The notes under the pieces were generated by a model that saw only the letters and a program-made list of their open reading frames with translations, did no database searches and was not told the DNA's origin. From Thalassobaculaceae bacterium (GTDB lineage Bacteria > Pseudomonadota > Alphaproteobacteria > Thalassobaculales > Thalassobaculaceae), in assembly GCA_029212785.1 (NCBI GenBank), contig JARGOG010000002.1, forward strand, positions 100,644 through 164,643: a DNA stretch of 64,000 bases. Direction: 5' to 3'. Shown piece by piece: positions 9,147-18,815 of this stretch (its first letter is position 1; the number at the start of each line of letters is the position of its first letter). A program made the position numbers and the translations under genes.

Positions 9147-9207
9147 TGGTGTCCTCCCGCCATTCGGGTCACGGTTCCTGGTTCGGCTCCGGGGGCCCGG
9201 CCGCGGC

Positions 9208-10155
9208 TCAACTGTATTCGATCTTGGGATTGAGGAAGGCGTAGCTCAGGTCGACGAGGATGTTGATGCCGACATAGACCGTGGCGAAGAACAGGATCAG
9301 TCCCTGGATGATCGGGAAGTCGCGTTTCGCCATGGCGGTGATCAACTCCCGCCCGATCCCGGGCATGAAGAAGATGGTCTCGGTCAGCACTGCGCCGGCG
9401 AGCAGGGTGCCGGTCTGCAGGCCGATCACCGTGATGACCGGGATGAAGGCGTTCTTGATGGCGTGGCTGCGGATCACCGAAGGCTCGGCCAAGCCCTTGG
9501 CCCGGGCGGTCTCGATGTATTCCTTGCGCATCACTTCGAGCATCGAGGAGCGCACCATCCGCATGGAGATCGCGGCGAAGAAGGCGCCAAGCGACACCGC
9601 CGGCAAGATCAGGCTCAACACGCCCGGCACGAAGCCCTTGTTGAAGTGGAACCCGCCCGGCGGCAGCCAGCGCAGGTAGACGCCGAAGACGATGATGAAA
9701 ACGAGGCCGAGCCAGAAGTTCGGAATGCTGATGCCGAGCAGCGCGATCACGCGAGAGACATGGTCCATGATCGTGTTGCGCTTCAGCGCGGCGATGATGC
9801 CGACCGGCAGGGCAATGATCAGCGAGAAGACCAGGGCCGAGACCGTCAGGGTCAGGGTCACCGGCAGGCGCGAGAGGATGATCTCGGTCACCGGCTGGTT
9901 GGTGTGCAGGGAGCGGCCGAGGTCGCCCTGGAGGACATTGAAGAACCAGAGCACGAACTGCTGCCAGAGCGGATCGTTCAGATTCCACTGCTCGCGCAGC
10001 GCCTGGATGGCTTCAGGCGTCGCCGTGTCGCCGAGAACCGCCTGCGCCGGATCGCCAGGGATCAGATGGATCAGCGAGAAGATGACGATCGAGATCCCGA
10101 TATAGACCGGGATGGCGTGCAGCAGCCGCTTCGCCAGATACGCCCAGAAGTTCAT
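9208..10155 (-). CDS. Dipeptide/oligopeptide-type ABC transporter permease, DppB-like
   Basis: This 315-residue inner-membrane permease has the canonical DppB start (one TM helix, then HLIPGDPAQAVLGDTATPEA) and a six-helix topology. The cytoplasmic coupling loop contains KEYIETARAKGLAEP, and FFMPGIGRELITAMAKRDFP follows. The C-terminus ends in DLSYAFLNPKIEYS, the usual DppB tail. It forms the heterodimeric channel with the downstream DppC-like permease. A strong hairpin separates it from the upstream binding-protein gene. Confidence 0.93.
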   Translation of the reverse strand: MNFWAYLAKRLLHAIPVYIGISIVIFSLIHLIPGDPAQAVLGDTATPEAIQALREQWNLNDPLWQQFVLWFFNVLQGDLGRSLHTNQPVTEIILSRLPVTLTLTVSALVFSLIIALPVGIIAALKRNTIMDHVSRVIALLGISIPNFWLGLVFIIVFGVYLRWLPPGGFHFNKGFVPGVLSLILPAVSLGAFFAAISMRMVRSSMLEVMRKEYIETARAKGLAEPSVIRSHAIKNAFIPVITVIGLQTGTLLAGAVLTETIFFMPGIGRELITAMAKRDFPIIQGLILFFATVYVGINILVDLSYAFLNPKIEYS

Positions 10156-10179
10156 GAACTCAGCTCCGAGGGTGAGGAC

Positions 10180-10205
10180 GGATCCCGGCCCGTGGGCCGG
10201 GATCC
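10180..10205 (-). other. Perfect 12-bp-stem hairpin at the SBP/DppB junction, importer 1
   Basis: GGATCCCGGCCC and GGGCCGGGATCC are perfect inverted arms around a 2-base centre. The hairpin lies between the binding-protein stop and the DppB start. There is no T-tract, so it is better read as an attenuator or 3'-end-protecting stem than as a classical terminator. Similar hairpins occupy the same junction in the other two Dpp-type clusters here. Confidence 0.65.
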
Positions 10206-10230
10206 GCTTATGCGTCCAGGATCTGCGGGA

Positions 10231-11785
10231 TCAGGAAAGATCCGTTTCCCAGAACATGCTGTCGTTCGGCGTACCGGTCTTGTAACCGGTCACGCTCTCG
10301 GACCACGCGTCGGTGCTGTCGACATAGACGACCTGGGTGTACGGGACCTGATCGTGCAGGATCTTCAGGAAGTCGCCATAGACGATCTGCCGCTCTTCCG
10401 CGTTCACCGTGACCAGGAACTTGTTGAGCAGGTCGAAGGCCTTCAGGCCATGTTCGTCGCCCCAGCCGAGCTGGCGGGTCGGCGGCGTGTAGAACAGCGG
10501 AGCCGTGGCGGCGCTGAAGCCGAAATAGCCGGCGTTCAGATCCTCGTAGGAGGCCTCGTAGTCCCAAACCCGCATCTTGCCGAACATCACGCTCTTCTCG
10601 AGCGGCTCGATGTTCATCTTGATGCCGATATCGGCGAGGTTGGCCTGGATCACCGTGAGCTGCTCGACGAACCAGCCCTGGGCGGTGGTCATGCAGGTGA
10701 ACTCGAAATTATCCGGCTTCGAGCTCGCCTTCAGGTACTTCTTGGCCATGTCCGGATCGTAGCCGATCTTGACCATATCCGCCGGGTAGTCGCCGGCCGG
10801 AAGCTGCCAGCCCGGCGTCGGCGCGTAGGCAACCTGGGCCATGCCGTAGAACACCTTGTCGGCGATCGCCTTGCGGTCGATGCCGTAGGCCACCGCGCGG
10901 CGCAGGTTCACGTCCTGGAACGGGCCGGCCTTGGTGTTGAAGTAGACCTGCTCGGTCTGGGTGCCCGGCACCTGGCCGACAACCACACCCGGCGCGCCCT
11001 TCAACTGCTCCAGATTGCGCGGCGGGATCTCCTTCATCATGTCGACCTGACTGGTGATCAGGTTCGTGACCTTCACGGTGTCGTCCGGAATGATCTGGAA
11101 ATAGACCTCGTCCAGCTTCGGAACGCCGGCGGTGAAGTAGGCTTCGTTCTTCTTCAGCAGGATGTGGTCGTCCTTGATCCACTCCACGAACTCGAACGGA
11201 CCGGTACCGACCGGGTTGCGCGCGAAGTCCTTGCCGAATTCCTCGGCGGCCTTCTTGCTGACGATCTTGCACATGGTCGAGGTGTCGAGGAAGTCCGGGT
11301 AGGGCTCCGCCATGGTGAACTTGACGGTGTACTTGTCGACCGCTTCCACCTTGGCCAGAGGCTTCAGCCACAGCGACAGGAAGAAGCTCTGGCCGGTTTC
11401 GACCGCGCCGCGGATGGTGTCGTAGGTGTAGACCACATCCTCGGCGGTCATCTCGCCATAGCCCTTGTGGAACTGCACGCCTTCCTTGAGCTTGAAGATG
11501 TAGGTCAGGTCGTCTGGCTGTTCCGGCTCGGCGGACGCCAGATCGGGGAACATCTTGGAATCGGCATCATAGTTCATGAGGCCGTTGTAGATCTGCTTAT
11601 CGACGTTGAGGCTGGTCACGTCGCGGGGCGGGCGACGTGCGCACGTCGAGGCTCCATGCATCCGAGCTGATGGCGACGGTCAGTCGCCCGCCGGCAGCAT
11701 GGGCGATCTTGGAGGCGAGCAGGTCACTCGCGATGAAGGCGCCGGCACCAGCGCCGGCAATCTTCAGAAAATCCCTACGCTTCAT
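10231..11785 (-). CDS. Peptide-type (SBP_bac_5) ABC substrate-binding protein, frameshifted near its N-terminus
   Basis: This is the binding protein of importer 1. The 5' ORF (start 11785) gives a leader MKRRDFLKIAGAGAGAFIA and the mature start LTVAISSDAWSLD. The rest of the protein is in another frame (DVTSLNVDKQIYNGLMNYD onwards) and runs to 10231. The two frames meet at a GGGG run (plus-strand 11625-11628). Removing one G restores ...TSPARDVTSLNVD..., the expected SBP_bac_5 join, and the total span of 1555 bases is one more than a multiple of three. The remaining protein looks intact: VQFHKGYGEMTAEDVVYTYD, NPVGTGPFEFVEW, RRAVAYGIDRKAIAD. It is therefore either a sequencing error, a recent lesion or a phase-variable homopolymer. 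The expected length is about 517 residues. Confidence 0.88.
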
Positions 11786-11840
11786 TGAGAAGTCTCCCGT
11801 TCATCTAACGTGAATTTGAAGGTGGTACCCTCCCGTAAGC

Positions 11841-11858
11841 CCCGCTTTTTGCTGCGGG
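11841..11858 (-). other. Small intergenic hairpin between DppF and binding-protein genes
   Basis: CCCGC and GCGGG flank an 8-base loop in the 76-bp gap between the DppF-like ATPase stop and the binding-protein start. It is short, lacks a T-tract on the transcribed strand, and is at best a weak processing or pause element. Confidence 0.3.
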
Positions 11859-11861
11859 TTC

Positions 11862-12827
11862 TCAGTAAAGGTGACACGCGACCGAGTGGGTCTCGTTCAC
11901 CTTCTTAAGCGTCGGCACTACCTGGCGGCACTGTTCGGTCGCGAATTGGCAGCGCGGATGAAAATGGCACCCCGACGGCGGGTTGACCGGACTCGGTATC
12001 TCGCCTTTCAGCAGGATCCGGTCGCGCTTGGCGCGCGGGTTCGGAACCGGGATCGCCGAGGTCAGGGCCTGGGTGTAGGGGTGCAGCGGCTTGGCGTAGA
12101 GGCTGTCGCGGTCGGCGATCTCGACCAGCTTGCCGAGATACATGACGGCAATGCGCTCGCAGAGATGCTGCACGACGTTCAGGTCGTGGGCGATGAACAA
12201 ATAGGACAGGCCGAAATCGCTGCGCAGCTTATGCAGCAGATTCAGCACCTGGGCCTGGATCGACACGTCGAGTGCCGAGACCGGCTCGTCGGCGATGATC
12301 AGCTTCGGGTTGAGGGCGAGCGCGCGGGCGATGCCGATGCGCTGGCGCTGGCCGCCGGAGAATTCGTGCGGATAGCGGCTGGCCATGCGCGGGTTGAGGC
12401 CGACCGTCTCCATCAGATCGGCCACCCGCTTGTCCACGTCCGAGCCGGTGGCCACGCCGTGCAGGCGGATCGGCTCGGCGATGGTGCTGGCGACGGTGAG
12501 GCGGGGGTTCAGAGAGGAATAGGGATCTTGGAAGATGAACTGCATGTCCCGGCGCAGCGGTCGGAACTCGTTATCCGACATCTTCTGGGTATCTTTGCCG
12601 TCGAAGATGATGTCGCCGGCGGTTGCCTGAAGAAGTCGGACGAGCAGGCGGCCGGTGGTCGTCTTGCCAGAGCCGCTTTCGCCGACCAGGCCGAGGATCT
12701 CGCCCTTGTAGATGTCGAAGCTCACATCATCGACGGCGCGGACATATTTGACGTCGCGCGAGAACAGCGACCCTTTGCGGATCGGGAAGTATTTCTTGAG
12801 TCCGGCGACTTCCAGCAATTTCTCCAA
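11862..12827 (-). CDS. Oligopeptide/dipeptide ABC transporter ATP-binding protein, DppF/OppF-like
   Basis: This is a cytoplasmic ATPase of 321 residues. Walker [10 protein letters not shown] is at about 49-57, the Q-loop at [12 protein letters not shown], the signature [15 protein letters not shown], and Walker [13 protein letters not shown]. The C-terminal oligo_HPY extension ([11 protein letters not shown], with further Cys) is specific to the peptide/nickel subfamily. It is the second ATPase of importer 1, placed right after the DppD-like gene. Unlike clusters 2 and 3, the ATPase genes here precede the binding-protein gene. Confidence 0.93.
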   Translation of the reverse strand: MEKLLEVAGLKKYFPIRKGSLFSRDVKYVRAVDDVSFDIYKGEILGLVGESGSGKTTTGRLLVRLLQATAGDIIFDGKDTQKMSDNEFRPLRRDMQFIFQDPYSSLNPRLTVASTIAEPIRLHGVATGSDVDKRVADLMETVGLNPRMASRYPHEFSGGQRQRIGIARALALNPKLIIADEPVSALDVSIQAQVLNLLHKLRSDFGLSYLFIAHDLNVVQHLCERIAVMYLGKLVEIADRDSLYAKPLHPYTQALTSAIPVPNPRAKRDRILLKGEIPSPVNPPSGCHFHPRCQFATEQCRQVVPTLKKVNETHSVACHLY

Positions 12828-12868
12828 GAACGCTCCCCTTCACTACGCGGTTTGGTGATTTGCGCCGA

Positions 12869-13873
12869 TCAGCCCGCCGCCGCCGTGACGGCGGTCTGGG
12901 TGACGCTGTCGAGCCAGCATCGGCTCATATGTCCAGGCGCGACCTCGCGGAACGGCGGTTCCTCGTCGACGCATTTCTGCATGCAGAAGCCGCAGCGCGG
13001 CGCGAAGCTGCAGCCCTGTGGCACGCGCAAAAGATCCGGTGGCTGTCCGGGGATCGGCTTGAGTTGATCGACCCGGTGTTCCGGCGTCGGCAGCGAGTCG
13101 AGCAGACCCCGCGTGTAGGGGTGCTTCGGCTCGTCGAACAGGTCGAACACGTCGGCCTGCTCGACCACTTTGCCGGCATACATGACCACCACCTTGTCGC
13201 AGATCTCGGCGACGACGCCGAGGTCGTGGGTGATCAGGATGATGGCGCTGTTGAGGTCGTCGCGGATCCGGCGCAGCAGGTCCAGGATCTGCGCCTGCAC
13301 CGTCACGTCCAGCGCGGTCGTCGGTTCGTCGGCGATCAGCAGCGACGGCTCGCAGGCCAGCGCCATGGCGATCATCACGCGTTGGCGCATGCCGCCGGAA
13401 AATTCGTGGGGGTAGTTGTCGAGCCGACCCTCCGGCTCCGGAATGTTGACGTCCTTGAACAGTTCGAGCGCGCGGGCGCGGGCCTCGGTCTCGTTCATGT
13501 CCAGATGCAGGCGCAGTACTTCGGTGATCTGGTTGCCGACGGTCATCGTCGGGTTCAGCGAGACCATCGGATCCTGGAAGATCATGGAGATCCGGTTGCC
13601 CCGGACCTTGCGCATCTGGGTCTCCGTGAGCTCCAGCAGGTCCTTGCCCTCGAACTCGATCTTGCCGTGGACGGTGCGGCCCGGCGGATTGGGCACGAGG
13701 CGGAGGATGGACCGGGCCGTGATGCTCTTGCCGCAACCGGACTCGCCGACGATCCCGAGCACCTGTCCCTGACCGACACTGAAGCTCACGCCGTCGACCG
13801 CGCGGACAACTCCTTCACGGATGAAGAAGTGGGTTTTCAAGTCAACGACGTTAAGCGACGGCGTTTCGGCCAT
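12869..13873 (-). CDS. Oligopeptide/dipeptide ABC transporter ATP-binding protein, DppD/OppD-like
   Basis: This is a cytoplasmic ATPase of 334 residues from my preferred start [10 protein letters not shown] at 13873. The ORF-track start at 13912 adds 13 residues that do not look like family sequence. Walker A GESGCGKS is at about 43-50, the Q-loop region at [12 protein letters not shown], the signature [15 protein letters not shown], and Walker [15 protein letters not shown]. The C-terminal oligo_HPY segment ([15 protein letters not shown]) is Cys-rich. It is the first gene of the importer-1 operon, downstream of a 330-bp A+T-rich region that should hold the promoter. Confidence 0.92.
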   Translation of the reverse strand: MAETPSLNVVDLKTHFFIREGVVRAVDGVSFSVGQGQVLGIVGESGCGKSITARSILRLVPNPPGRTVHGKIEFEGKDLLELTETQMRKVRGNRISMIFQDPMVSLNPTMTVGNQITEVLRLHLDMNETEARARALELFKDVNIPEPEGRLDNYPHEFSGGMRQRVMIAMALACEPSLLIADEPTTALDVTVQAQILDLLRRIRDDLNSAIILITHDLGVVAEICDKVVVMYAGKVVEQADVFDLFDEPKHPYTRGLLDSLPTPEHRVDQLKPIPGQPPDLLRVPQGCSFAPRCGFCMQKCVDEEPPFREVAPGHMSRCWLDSVTQTAVTAAAG

Positions 13874-14203
13874 AAGTTCGAACCCCCAAAACCCTGGCTG
13901 CACATTGTGCACATGCGAACGTTAGAGTGCGGTCCACCTCAGGTAAATACGTCCAATGAAGATTTCGCGACGATCCGTGATGTTATCCGGTCTCGCGATA
14001 ATTTATTAAAATATTTCAATGTGTTAAAAATTTTAACCAGACATAAAATAATTCATGCGCACTCGCGGACCGCAATTTTCTCCGATGCGGGCCGACAGTT
14101 TTTGCAGGGTGTGTTGTGCGGTGCGGCAGAGCGCCGCGCGCACCCTTTCCCGACGCCTCGGCGATCCTCCGACACGGTGCTCATGCGACAGGGTGGAGCC
14201 GCC
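13874..14203 (-). promoter_or_regulatory. 330-bp non-coding region with A+T-rich promoter island
   Basis: There is no gene here. From about 13970 to 14080 the base composition changes sharply, to runs such as AATTTATTAAAATATTTCAA, amid G+C-rich DNA. The region lies directly upstream of the importer-1 operon and downstream of the dioxygenase gene, so it most likely holds the importer promoter. Minus-strand TTAACA followed 17-18 bases later by an AT-rich hexamer is a weak sigma-70-like candidate. No clear terminator for the dioxygenase gene is visible. Confidence 0.5.
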
Positions 14204-15286
14204 TCACACGATCGTCGTCGGCATCCCGTGACTTGCCGCCTGGCGCTGTTCGAACGCATGGCGGGTCTCGTCGTAACAGTGGCCGCGGAACCCGCCCCGC
14301 ACCGTCCCCGGGTCGATCGAGCGGAAGTACTCGCGCCAGCTCTCGGGCAGGAGAACGGAGTCCGGCGGCGCCAGCCACAGACGGTGCAGCAGACGCTTCT
14401 GGTCCGGTTCCTCGAAATCCTCGAACTCGGTGCGGGAGTGCAGCATGACGTGGTTGTTCATGATCTGCAGGTCGCCGGGTTCGAGCCACATGGTAAACAT
14501 CAGCTCCGGGCGCCGCAGGATCGCGTCCAGCAGGTCGGCGGTCTCGCGCTGGGCGTCGGATAGCCGCGGCACGCCCTCCAGTTCCTGGGCGGTGCGGACC
14601 CGGTTGCGGTTCCATTTGCAGAACAGACGGCCGTCCTGGAAATCGTAGATCGGCTGGCCGTAATACGGCGCCTCGTCGGGCGCCTCTTCCTGGTTGCGGC
14701 TGAAGTAGAACGGTGCGCGGGCGGTTTCGGCCAGATCCGGGCGCTCGGCGGCCAGGGCCTGCCAGGCCGACACGCTGCTGGTCACCATGCTCTGACCGCC
14801 GGCTTTGGCCTTGTTGTAGCAGGACAGGGTGACCAGGTCGCAGCTGTCCACGTGGAAGTCGAGCTTGGCGTTCGAGTTGTAGCCGCGTCCGCCGGCCGAG
14901 CGGTAATCCATACCCGCCGACCGGACTTCGGAGAGATAGTGGGTCGCCTTGCCCTGGGGCCGGGCGACGCCGAGATGCAGGCCGATGGCCCAGGTCAGCA
15001 GACGGAATTCCTCGGCATCCATTCCCTCGCGCGGCAGGCCTTTGATCAGCGAGACACCGCGACCGAAATGGGCCTCGCGGGCGGCTGCCGAGATGGTCTC
15101 CAGGCCGGGGCCGAGGTCGAACTCCTCGCGGCGGTAGTCGAGCAGGTCGCGGCCCGGTTCGAAGGCCGCTTTCACGGCGGCGGCGAGTTGTACCCGGTCC
15201 CTGTCTTCCAGCGTGAAAATCCAGCCCCGATCACGGGTCAGATCCTCGACCCGCCACGCGGCCGAGGTGTCGAAGTCCTGCGGCAT
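14204..15286 (-). CDS. TauD/TfdA-family Fe(II)/2-oxoglutarate dioxygenase
   Basis: This 360-residue oxygenase of the TauD/TfdA/gamma-butyrobetaine-hydroxylase superfamily hydroxylates a substrate using 2-oxoglutarate and O2. The iron facial triad is visible as H145xD147 (in LDFHVDSCD) and a distal His in the segment IMNNHVMLHSRTEF. A conserved Arg for 2-oxoglutarate follows in QKRLLHRLWLAP. The start VSLIKGLP region around residue 78 is typical. The gene lies 83 bases downstream of the amidase and appears to close the importer-2 operon, so its substrate may be taken up by that importer. The exact substrate is unknown. Confidence 0.87.
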   Translation of the reverse strand: MPQDFDTSAAWRVEDLTRDRGWIFTLEDRDRVQLAAAVKAAFEPGRDLLDYRREEFDLGPGLETISAAAREAHFGRGVSLIKGLPREGMDAEEFRLLTWAIGLHLGVARPQGKATHYLSEVRSAGMDYRSAGGRGYNSNAKLDFHVDSCDLVTLSCYNKAKAGGQSMVTSSVSAWQALAAERPDLAETARAPFYFSRNQEEAPDEAPYYGQPIYDFQDGRLFCKWNRNRVRTAQELEGVPRLSDAQRETADLLDAILRRPELMFTMWLEPGDLQIMNNHVMLHSRTEFEDFEEPDQKRLLHRLWLAPPDSVLLPESWREYFRSIDPGTVRGGFRGHCYDETRHAFEQRQAASHGMPTTIV

Positions 15287-15369
15287 TTCCTTACCCGATC
15301 GTCTGCTTGTTATCGGGCAATGCTATCGGCCGCCAAATAGCCGGTAAAGGTACGGACTTTGGCTGTCGA

Positions 15370-16809
15370 TCAGGCGGCGGCTGACAACGCCGCGATGTCC
15401 GGCAGCGGGCGGGCCAGGCTCGGGATCGTCGCCATATAGGCCTCCAGGGCGGCGGAAATGCCGAGCAGCGCGTGGTCGCCGTAGCGCTTGCCGCTCACCT
15501 GCAGGCCGAACGGCGTGCCGGTCGGATCGAGACCGCAGGGCAGGGTGATCGCCGGATGTGCCGTATTCGTGATGCCGTAGGACAGGCCCAGCCAGTGGAA
15601 ATAGCTGCGCAGTTCCTCGCCATTGATATGGGTCGGGTAGAGCTGCTCGACCGGGAACGGCGGCACCGCCGCCATCGGCGACAGCAGGATATCGTAATCC
15701 TGCATGAAGGCGAGGAAGCGGCGGTAGGTCGTCGTCTGCTGGTTTTGCGCCCAGGCGGCGTCGGCGAAGGTATAGCCGAGCGCTTCCTCATAGTTGGCAA
15801 TGGCGTTCGGGCCGAGCAGCTCGCGCTTGTTCTCGTAATGCGGCCGGAACCGGTCGATGAACTGCAGCGAGCGCAGGATGGCGAAAACCTCGTCGGATTT
15901 CTCCAGCGGCGGGTCGATCTCGGTGACGCTGCCGAAGGCACCCTTGATGTCTTTGATCGCCGCGCGGAAGGTTTCGCGGATCCGATTGTCCACCGGGGCG
16001 AAGCCGAGATCCTCCGACACCGCGACCCGCAGGCTGGACAGATTGACCGTCGGCAGGTTCAGGAAGATCGACGGATCGACGGAATAGGCCAGCGGGTCGA
16101 CCGGATCCGAGCCGGCGAGCACCGACAGCAGCATGGCGGTGTCTGCCACGTCGCGGCCCATCGGTCCCTGCACCGAGATGCAGCTCCATCCGGTGCCACG
16201 CCCCGACATCGGCACCAGGCCGGGGGTCGGGCGGTAGCCGACGACGCCGCAATAGGCCGCCGGCGTGCGCAGCGATCCGCCGGTATCGGAGCCGAGCGCC
16301 ACGGGGACCATACCGGTCGCCAGGGCCACCGCCGACCCGCCGGAGGAACCGCCGCAGATCCGGGACGGGTCGAACGGGTTGCCGGTCGACCCGAAGACCG
16401 GATTGGTGGAATTCGCACCCAGCGCGAATTCCGGCACGTTGGTCTTGCCGACCGCAACGGCGCCGGCCTGGCGGGCGACGGCGACCAGACGCTCGTCCTC
16501 CTCCGGCACATTGTCGGCGAAGATCGGCGATCCGAAAGTGGTGCGTACGCCGCCGCTCACCATCGTCTCTTTCACCCCCATGGGCAGGCCGTGCAGAACC
16601 GACAGGTCGTCGCCGCGCATCACCGCGTCCTCGGCCGCCTTCGCCTCGTCCTCCGCCCGATCCCAGCAGGTTGTCGGGATGGCGTTGAGCGTCGGGTTCA
16701 CCGCGTCGATGCGGGTGCGGCAGGAGGCCAGAAGTTCGACCGGCGAGAGCTGCTTGGCGCCGATCAGGCGGCGTGCCGCCACGGCCGAGAGGTCACACGG
16801 CTCTGTCAC
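15370..16809 (-). CDS. Amidase-signature-family amidohydrolase
   Basis: This 479-residue enzyme of the amidase signature family hydrolyses C-N amide bonds through a Ser-cisSer-Lys triad. Lys80 lies in GLPMGVKET, the cis-Ser at about 155/156 in GGSSGGSAVALATG, and the nucleophile Ser179 in GSDTGGSLRTPAAYCG. The length is normal and the protein has no signal peptide. The start is GTG at 16809, and the upstream ATPase stop overlaps it as GTGA, indicating translational coupling with importer 2. Hydrolysis of an imported amide is therefore the likely role. Specificity, including whether it is a GatA relative, cannot be read from sequence; no GatB/GatC neighbours are present. Confidence 0.9.
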   Translation of the reverse strand: MTEPCDLSAVAARRLIGAKQLSPVELLASCRTRIDAVNPTLNAIPTTCWDRAEDEAKAAEDAVMRGDDLSVLHGLPMGVKETMVSGGVRTTFGSPIFADNVPEEDERLVAVARQAGAVAVGKTNVPEFALGANSTNPVFGSTGNPFDPSRICGGSSGGSAVALATGMVPVALGSDTGGSLRTPAAYCGVVGYRPTPGLVPMSGRGTGWSCISVQGPMGRDVADTAMLLSVLAGSDPVDPLAYSVDPSIFLNLPTVNLSSLRVAVSEDLGFAPVDNRIRETFRAAIKDIKGAFGSVTEIDPPLEKSDEVFAILRSLQFIDRFRPHYENKRELLGPNAIANYEEALGYTFADAAWAQNQQTTTYRRFLAFMQDYDILLSPMAAVPPFPVEQLYPTHINGEELRSYFHWLGLSYGITNTAHPAITLPCGLDPTGTPFGLQVSGKRYGDHALLGISAALEAYMATIPSLARPLPDIAALSAAA

Positions 16810-17810
16810 AGTCGGACTCCTTGGTCATGGTCGCGATATCCGGCGGGAACGGTGTCTTTGAACAGGTGGCACTCCACCAGACCGTCGGCATCCCGCGCCG
16901 GCAACGGTGCTGTCGTGCGGCAGAGCTCGGTGGCATGGACGCAGCGCGGATGAAAGGTGCAGCCCGAGGGCGGGTCGATCGGGTTGGGGAAGGCCGAGCC
17001 GAGCTGCGCGTCCGGTACGCCGAGCCCGGCCTCCGGCGTCAGCACCGAGGCCAGCAGTGCCTGCGAGTAGGGATGGCGCTGCTGGCGAAAGAAGGCCTGG
17101 CCCTCCGCCTCCTCGACGATCCGGCCGAGATACATGACCGAGACCTTGGAGGCGATCAGTTCGACCACCGCGAGGTTGTGGCTGATCAGCACGTAGGTGA
17201 GGCCGAGCTCCTTCTGCAAATCCAGCAGCAGGTTCAGAATCTGCGCCTGGACGGAGACGTCGAGGGCCGAGGTCGGCTCGTCGCAGATCACGATCTCCGG
17301 GCGCATGACGAGCGCGCGGGCGATCGCCACGCGCTGGCGCTGGCCACCGGAGAGCTGGCTCGGATACATGTCGTAGGCCCGCTTCGGCAGGCCGCAGAGG
17401 TCCATGATGTCCTCGACCTTGCGGCGCCAATCGGCGGGGGCGCCGATCTTGTGGACATAGAGCGGCAGGGTAATGATGCTGCCGATCGACTTGCGCGGGT
17501 TCAACGACGAATAGGGGTCCTGGAAGATCGGCTGGACCCGCTTGGCCAGCTCCCTGCGGCCAATCTCTTCAAGCGGCTGACCGCCGATCGCCAGCGTGCC
17601 GGAGGTCGGTGCCTGCAGGCCAAGCAGCATGCGGGCGACCGTGCTTTTGCCGCAGCCGGATTCGCCGACCAGACCAAGCACGCCGCCCCTCTCGATGCTC
17701 AGCGAGACGCCGTTGACCGCCCGCAGCGGGCGCTTCGGCTGGAACATGCCCTGGCGGACCTGGAAGGTGCAGTGCAGGTCGCGGGCTTCGAGGATCGGAG
17801 TGGTCGTCAT
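16806..17810 (-). CDS. Oligopeptide/dipeptide ABC transporter ATP-binding protein, DppF-like (importer 2)
   Basis: This ATPase has about 334 residues from the start [11 protein letters not shown] at 17810. The 40 residues before this in the ORF track are read-through upstream sequence overlapping the previous gene. Walker [10 protein letters not shown] is at about 49-57, then the Q-loop [14 protein letters not shown], the signature LSGGQRQRVAIARAL, and Walker B IVICDEPTSALDVS. The oligo_HPY tail contains PPSGCTFHPRC. Its ATG overlaps the upstream stop as ATGA, and its own stop overlaps the amidase GTG, so three genes are translationally linked. Confidence 0.92.
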   Translation of the reverse strand: MTTTPILEARDLHCTFQVRQGMFQPKRPLRAVNGVSLSIERGGVLGLVGESGCGKSTVARMLLGLQAPTSGTLAIGGQPLEEIGRRELAKRVQPIFQDPYSSLNPRKSIGSIITLPLYVHKIGAPADWRRKVEDIMDLCGLPKRAYDMYPSQLSGGQRQRVAIARALVMRPEIVICDEPTSALDVSVQAQILNLLLDLQKELGLTYVLISHNLAVVELIASKVSVMYLGRIVEEAEGQAFFRQQRHPYSQALLASVLTPEAGLGVPDAQLGSAFPNPIDPPSGCTFHPRCVHATELCRTTAPLPARDADGLVECHLFKDTVPAGYRDHDQGVRL

Positions 17811-18805
17811 GCCAGGCTCCCCGCCGCGACGGTTCTCACCTGTTCCGCGCGCACGCAGCGCACCGCGTGGTTGGGGGCGACGGTATGGGTCTCGACATGC
17901 TGCTGGCAGATGTCCTGCGCGTAGGAGCACCGGTTGGCGAAGGCGCAGCCGGCCATCTCGCCGATCATCGAGGGCACGATGCCCGGAATGGTGCCGAGCC
18001 GCTCACCGTGCCGGGTCTTGCCGGGCACCGGAATGCAGTTCAGCAGGCCCTGGGTGTAGGGGTGGGTCGGCCGACTGAAGATCTCGGCCACATCGCCGCT
18101 TTCGATGATCTCGCCGGCATACATCACCGCCACCCGGTCGGCGACGCGGGCGACGACACCGAGGTCGTGGGTGATCAGAATCACCGCCATGTCGAACTCG
18201 CGCTGCAGGTCCTTGATGAGGTGCAGGATCTGCGCCTGGATGGTGACGTCGAGCGCCGTCGTCGGCTCGTCGCAGATCAGCAGGTCCGGGCCGCACATCA
18301 GCGCCATGGCGATCATTACGCGCTGGCGCAGGCCACCGGAGAGCTGATGCGGATACTGGGTGAGGCGGCTGGCGGCGGCGGTAATGCCGACCTTCTCCAG
18401 CAGATAGACCGCCCGTTCCCGGGCCTCCCGGGCCGACACGCCCTTGTGCAGGCGGATGCCTTCCTCAAGCTGGTTGCCGATGGTGTAGGCCGGGTTCAGC
18501 GAGGTCATCGGCTCCTGGAAGATCATCGCCATGGAATTGCCGCGCATCCTCGCCATGCCGCGCTCGCCGACGCCGAGCAGGTCGGTGCCGTCGAATTCGA
18601 TCCGGTCGGCGTCGCGCTTCGCCCGGCTCGGCAGCAGGTTCATCAGCGCCAACGAGGTCAGCGACTTGCCGCAGCCGGACTCGCCGACCAGGCACAGGGT
18701 CTCGCCCTTGGCGACCTCGAAGCTGATGCCGCGCACCGCATGCAGCACGCCGGCGGAGAGTGGGATGGAGACCCGCAGGTTCTCGACGCTCAATGTTGTC
18801 GTCAT
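17807..18805 (-). CDS. Oligopeptide/dipeptide ABC transporter ATP-binding protein, DppD-like (importer 2)
   Basis: This is a 332-residue ATPase. Walker A GESGCGKS is at about 41-48, the Q-loop at [14 protein letters not shown], the signature [15 protein letters not shown], and Walker [15 protein letters not shown]. The C-terminal part has the Cys-containing oligo_HPY segment ([15 protein letters not shown]). It sits 10 bases after the DppC-like gene and overlaps the following ATPase by ATGA. With that second ATPase it energises importer 2. Confidence 0.93.
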   Translation of the reverse strand: MTTTLSVENLRVSIPLSAGVLHAVRGISFEVAKGETLCLVGESGCGKSLTSLALMNLLPSRAKRDADRIEFDGTDLLGVGERGMARMRGNSMAMIFQEPMTSLNPAYTIGNQLEEGIRLHKGVSAREARERAVYLLEKVGITAAASRLTQYPHQLSGGLRQRVMIAMALMCGPDLLICDEPTTALDVTIQAQILHLIKDLQREFDMAVILITHDLGVVARVADRVAVMYAGEIIESGDVAEIFSRPTHPYTQGLLNCIPVPGKTRHGERLGTIPGIVPSMIGEMAGCAFANRCSYAQDICQQHVETHTVAPNHAVRCVRAEQVRTVAAGSLA

Positions 18806-18815
18806 CGCGCGGCTC

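Noticed and set aside
8863-11670. A 935-residue plus-strand ORF across the importer-1 permease and binding-protein genes
   Set aside because: It is antisense to three clear ABC-transporter genes and rich in Asp/Arg/His shadow sequence, so it is not coding.
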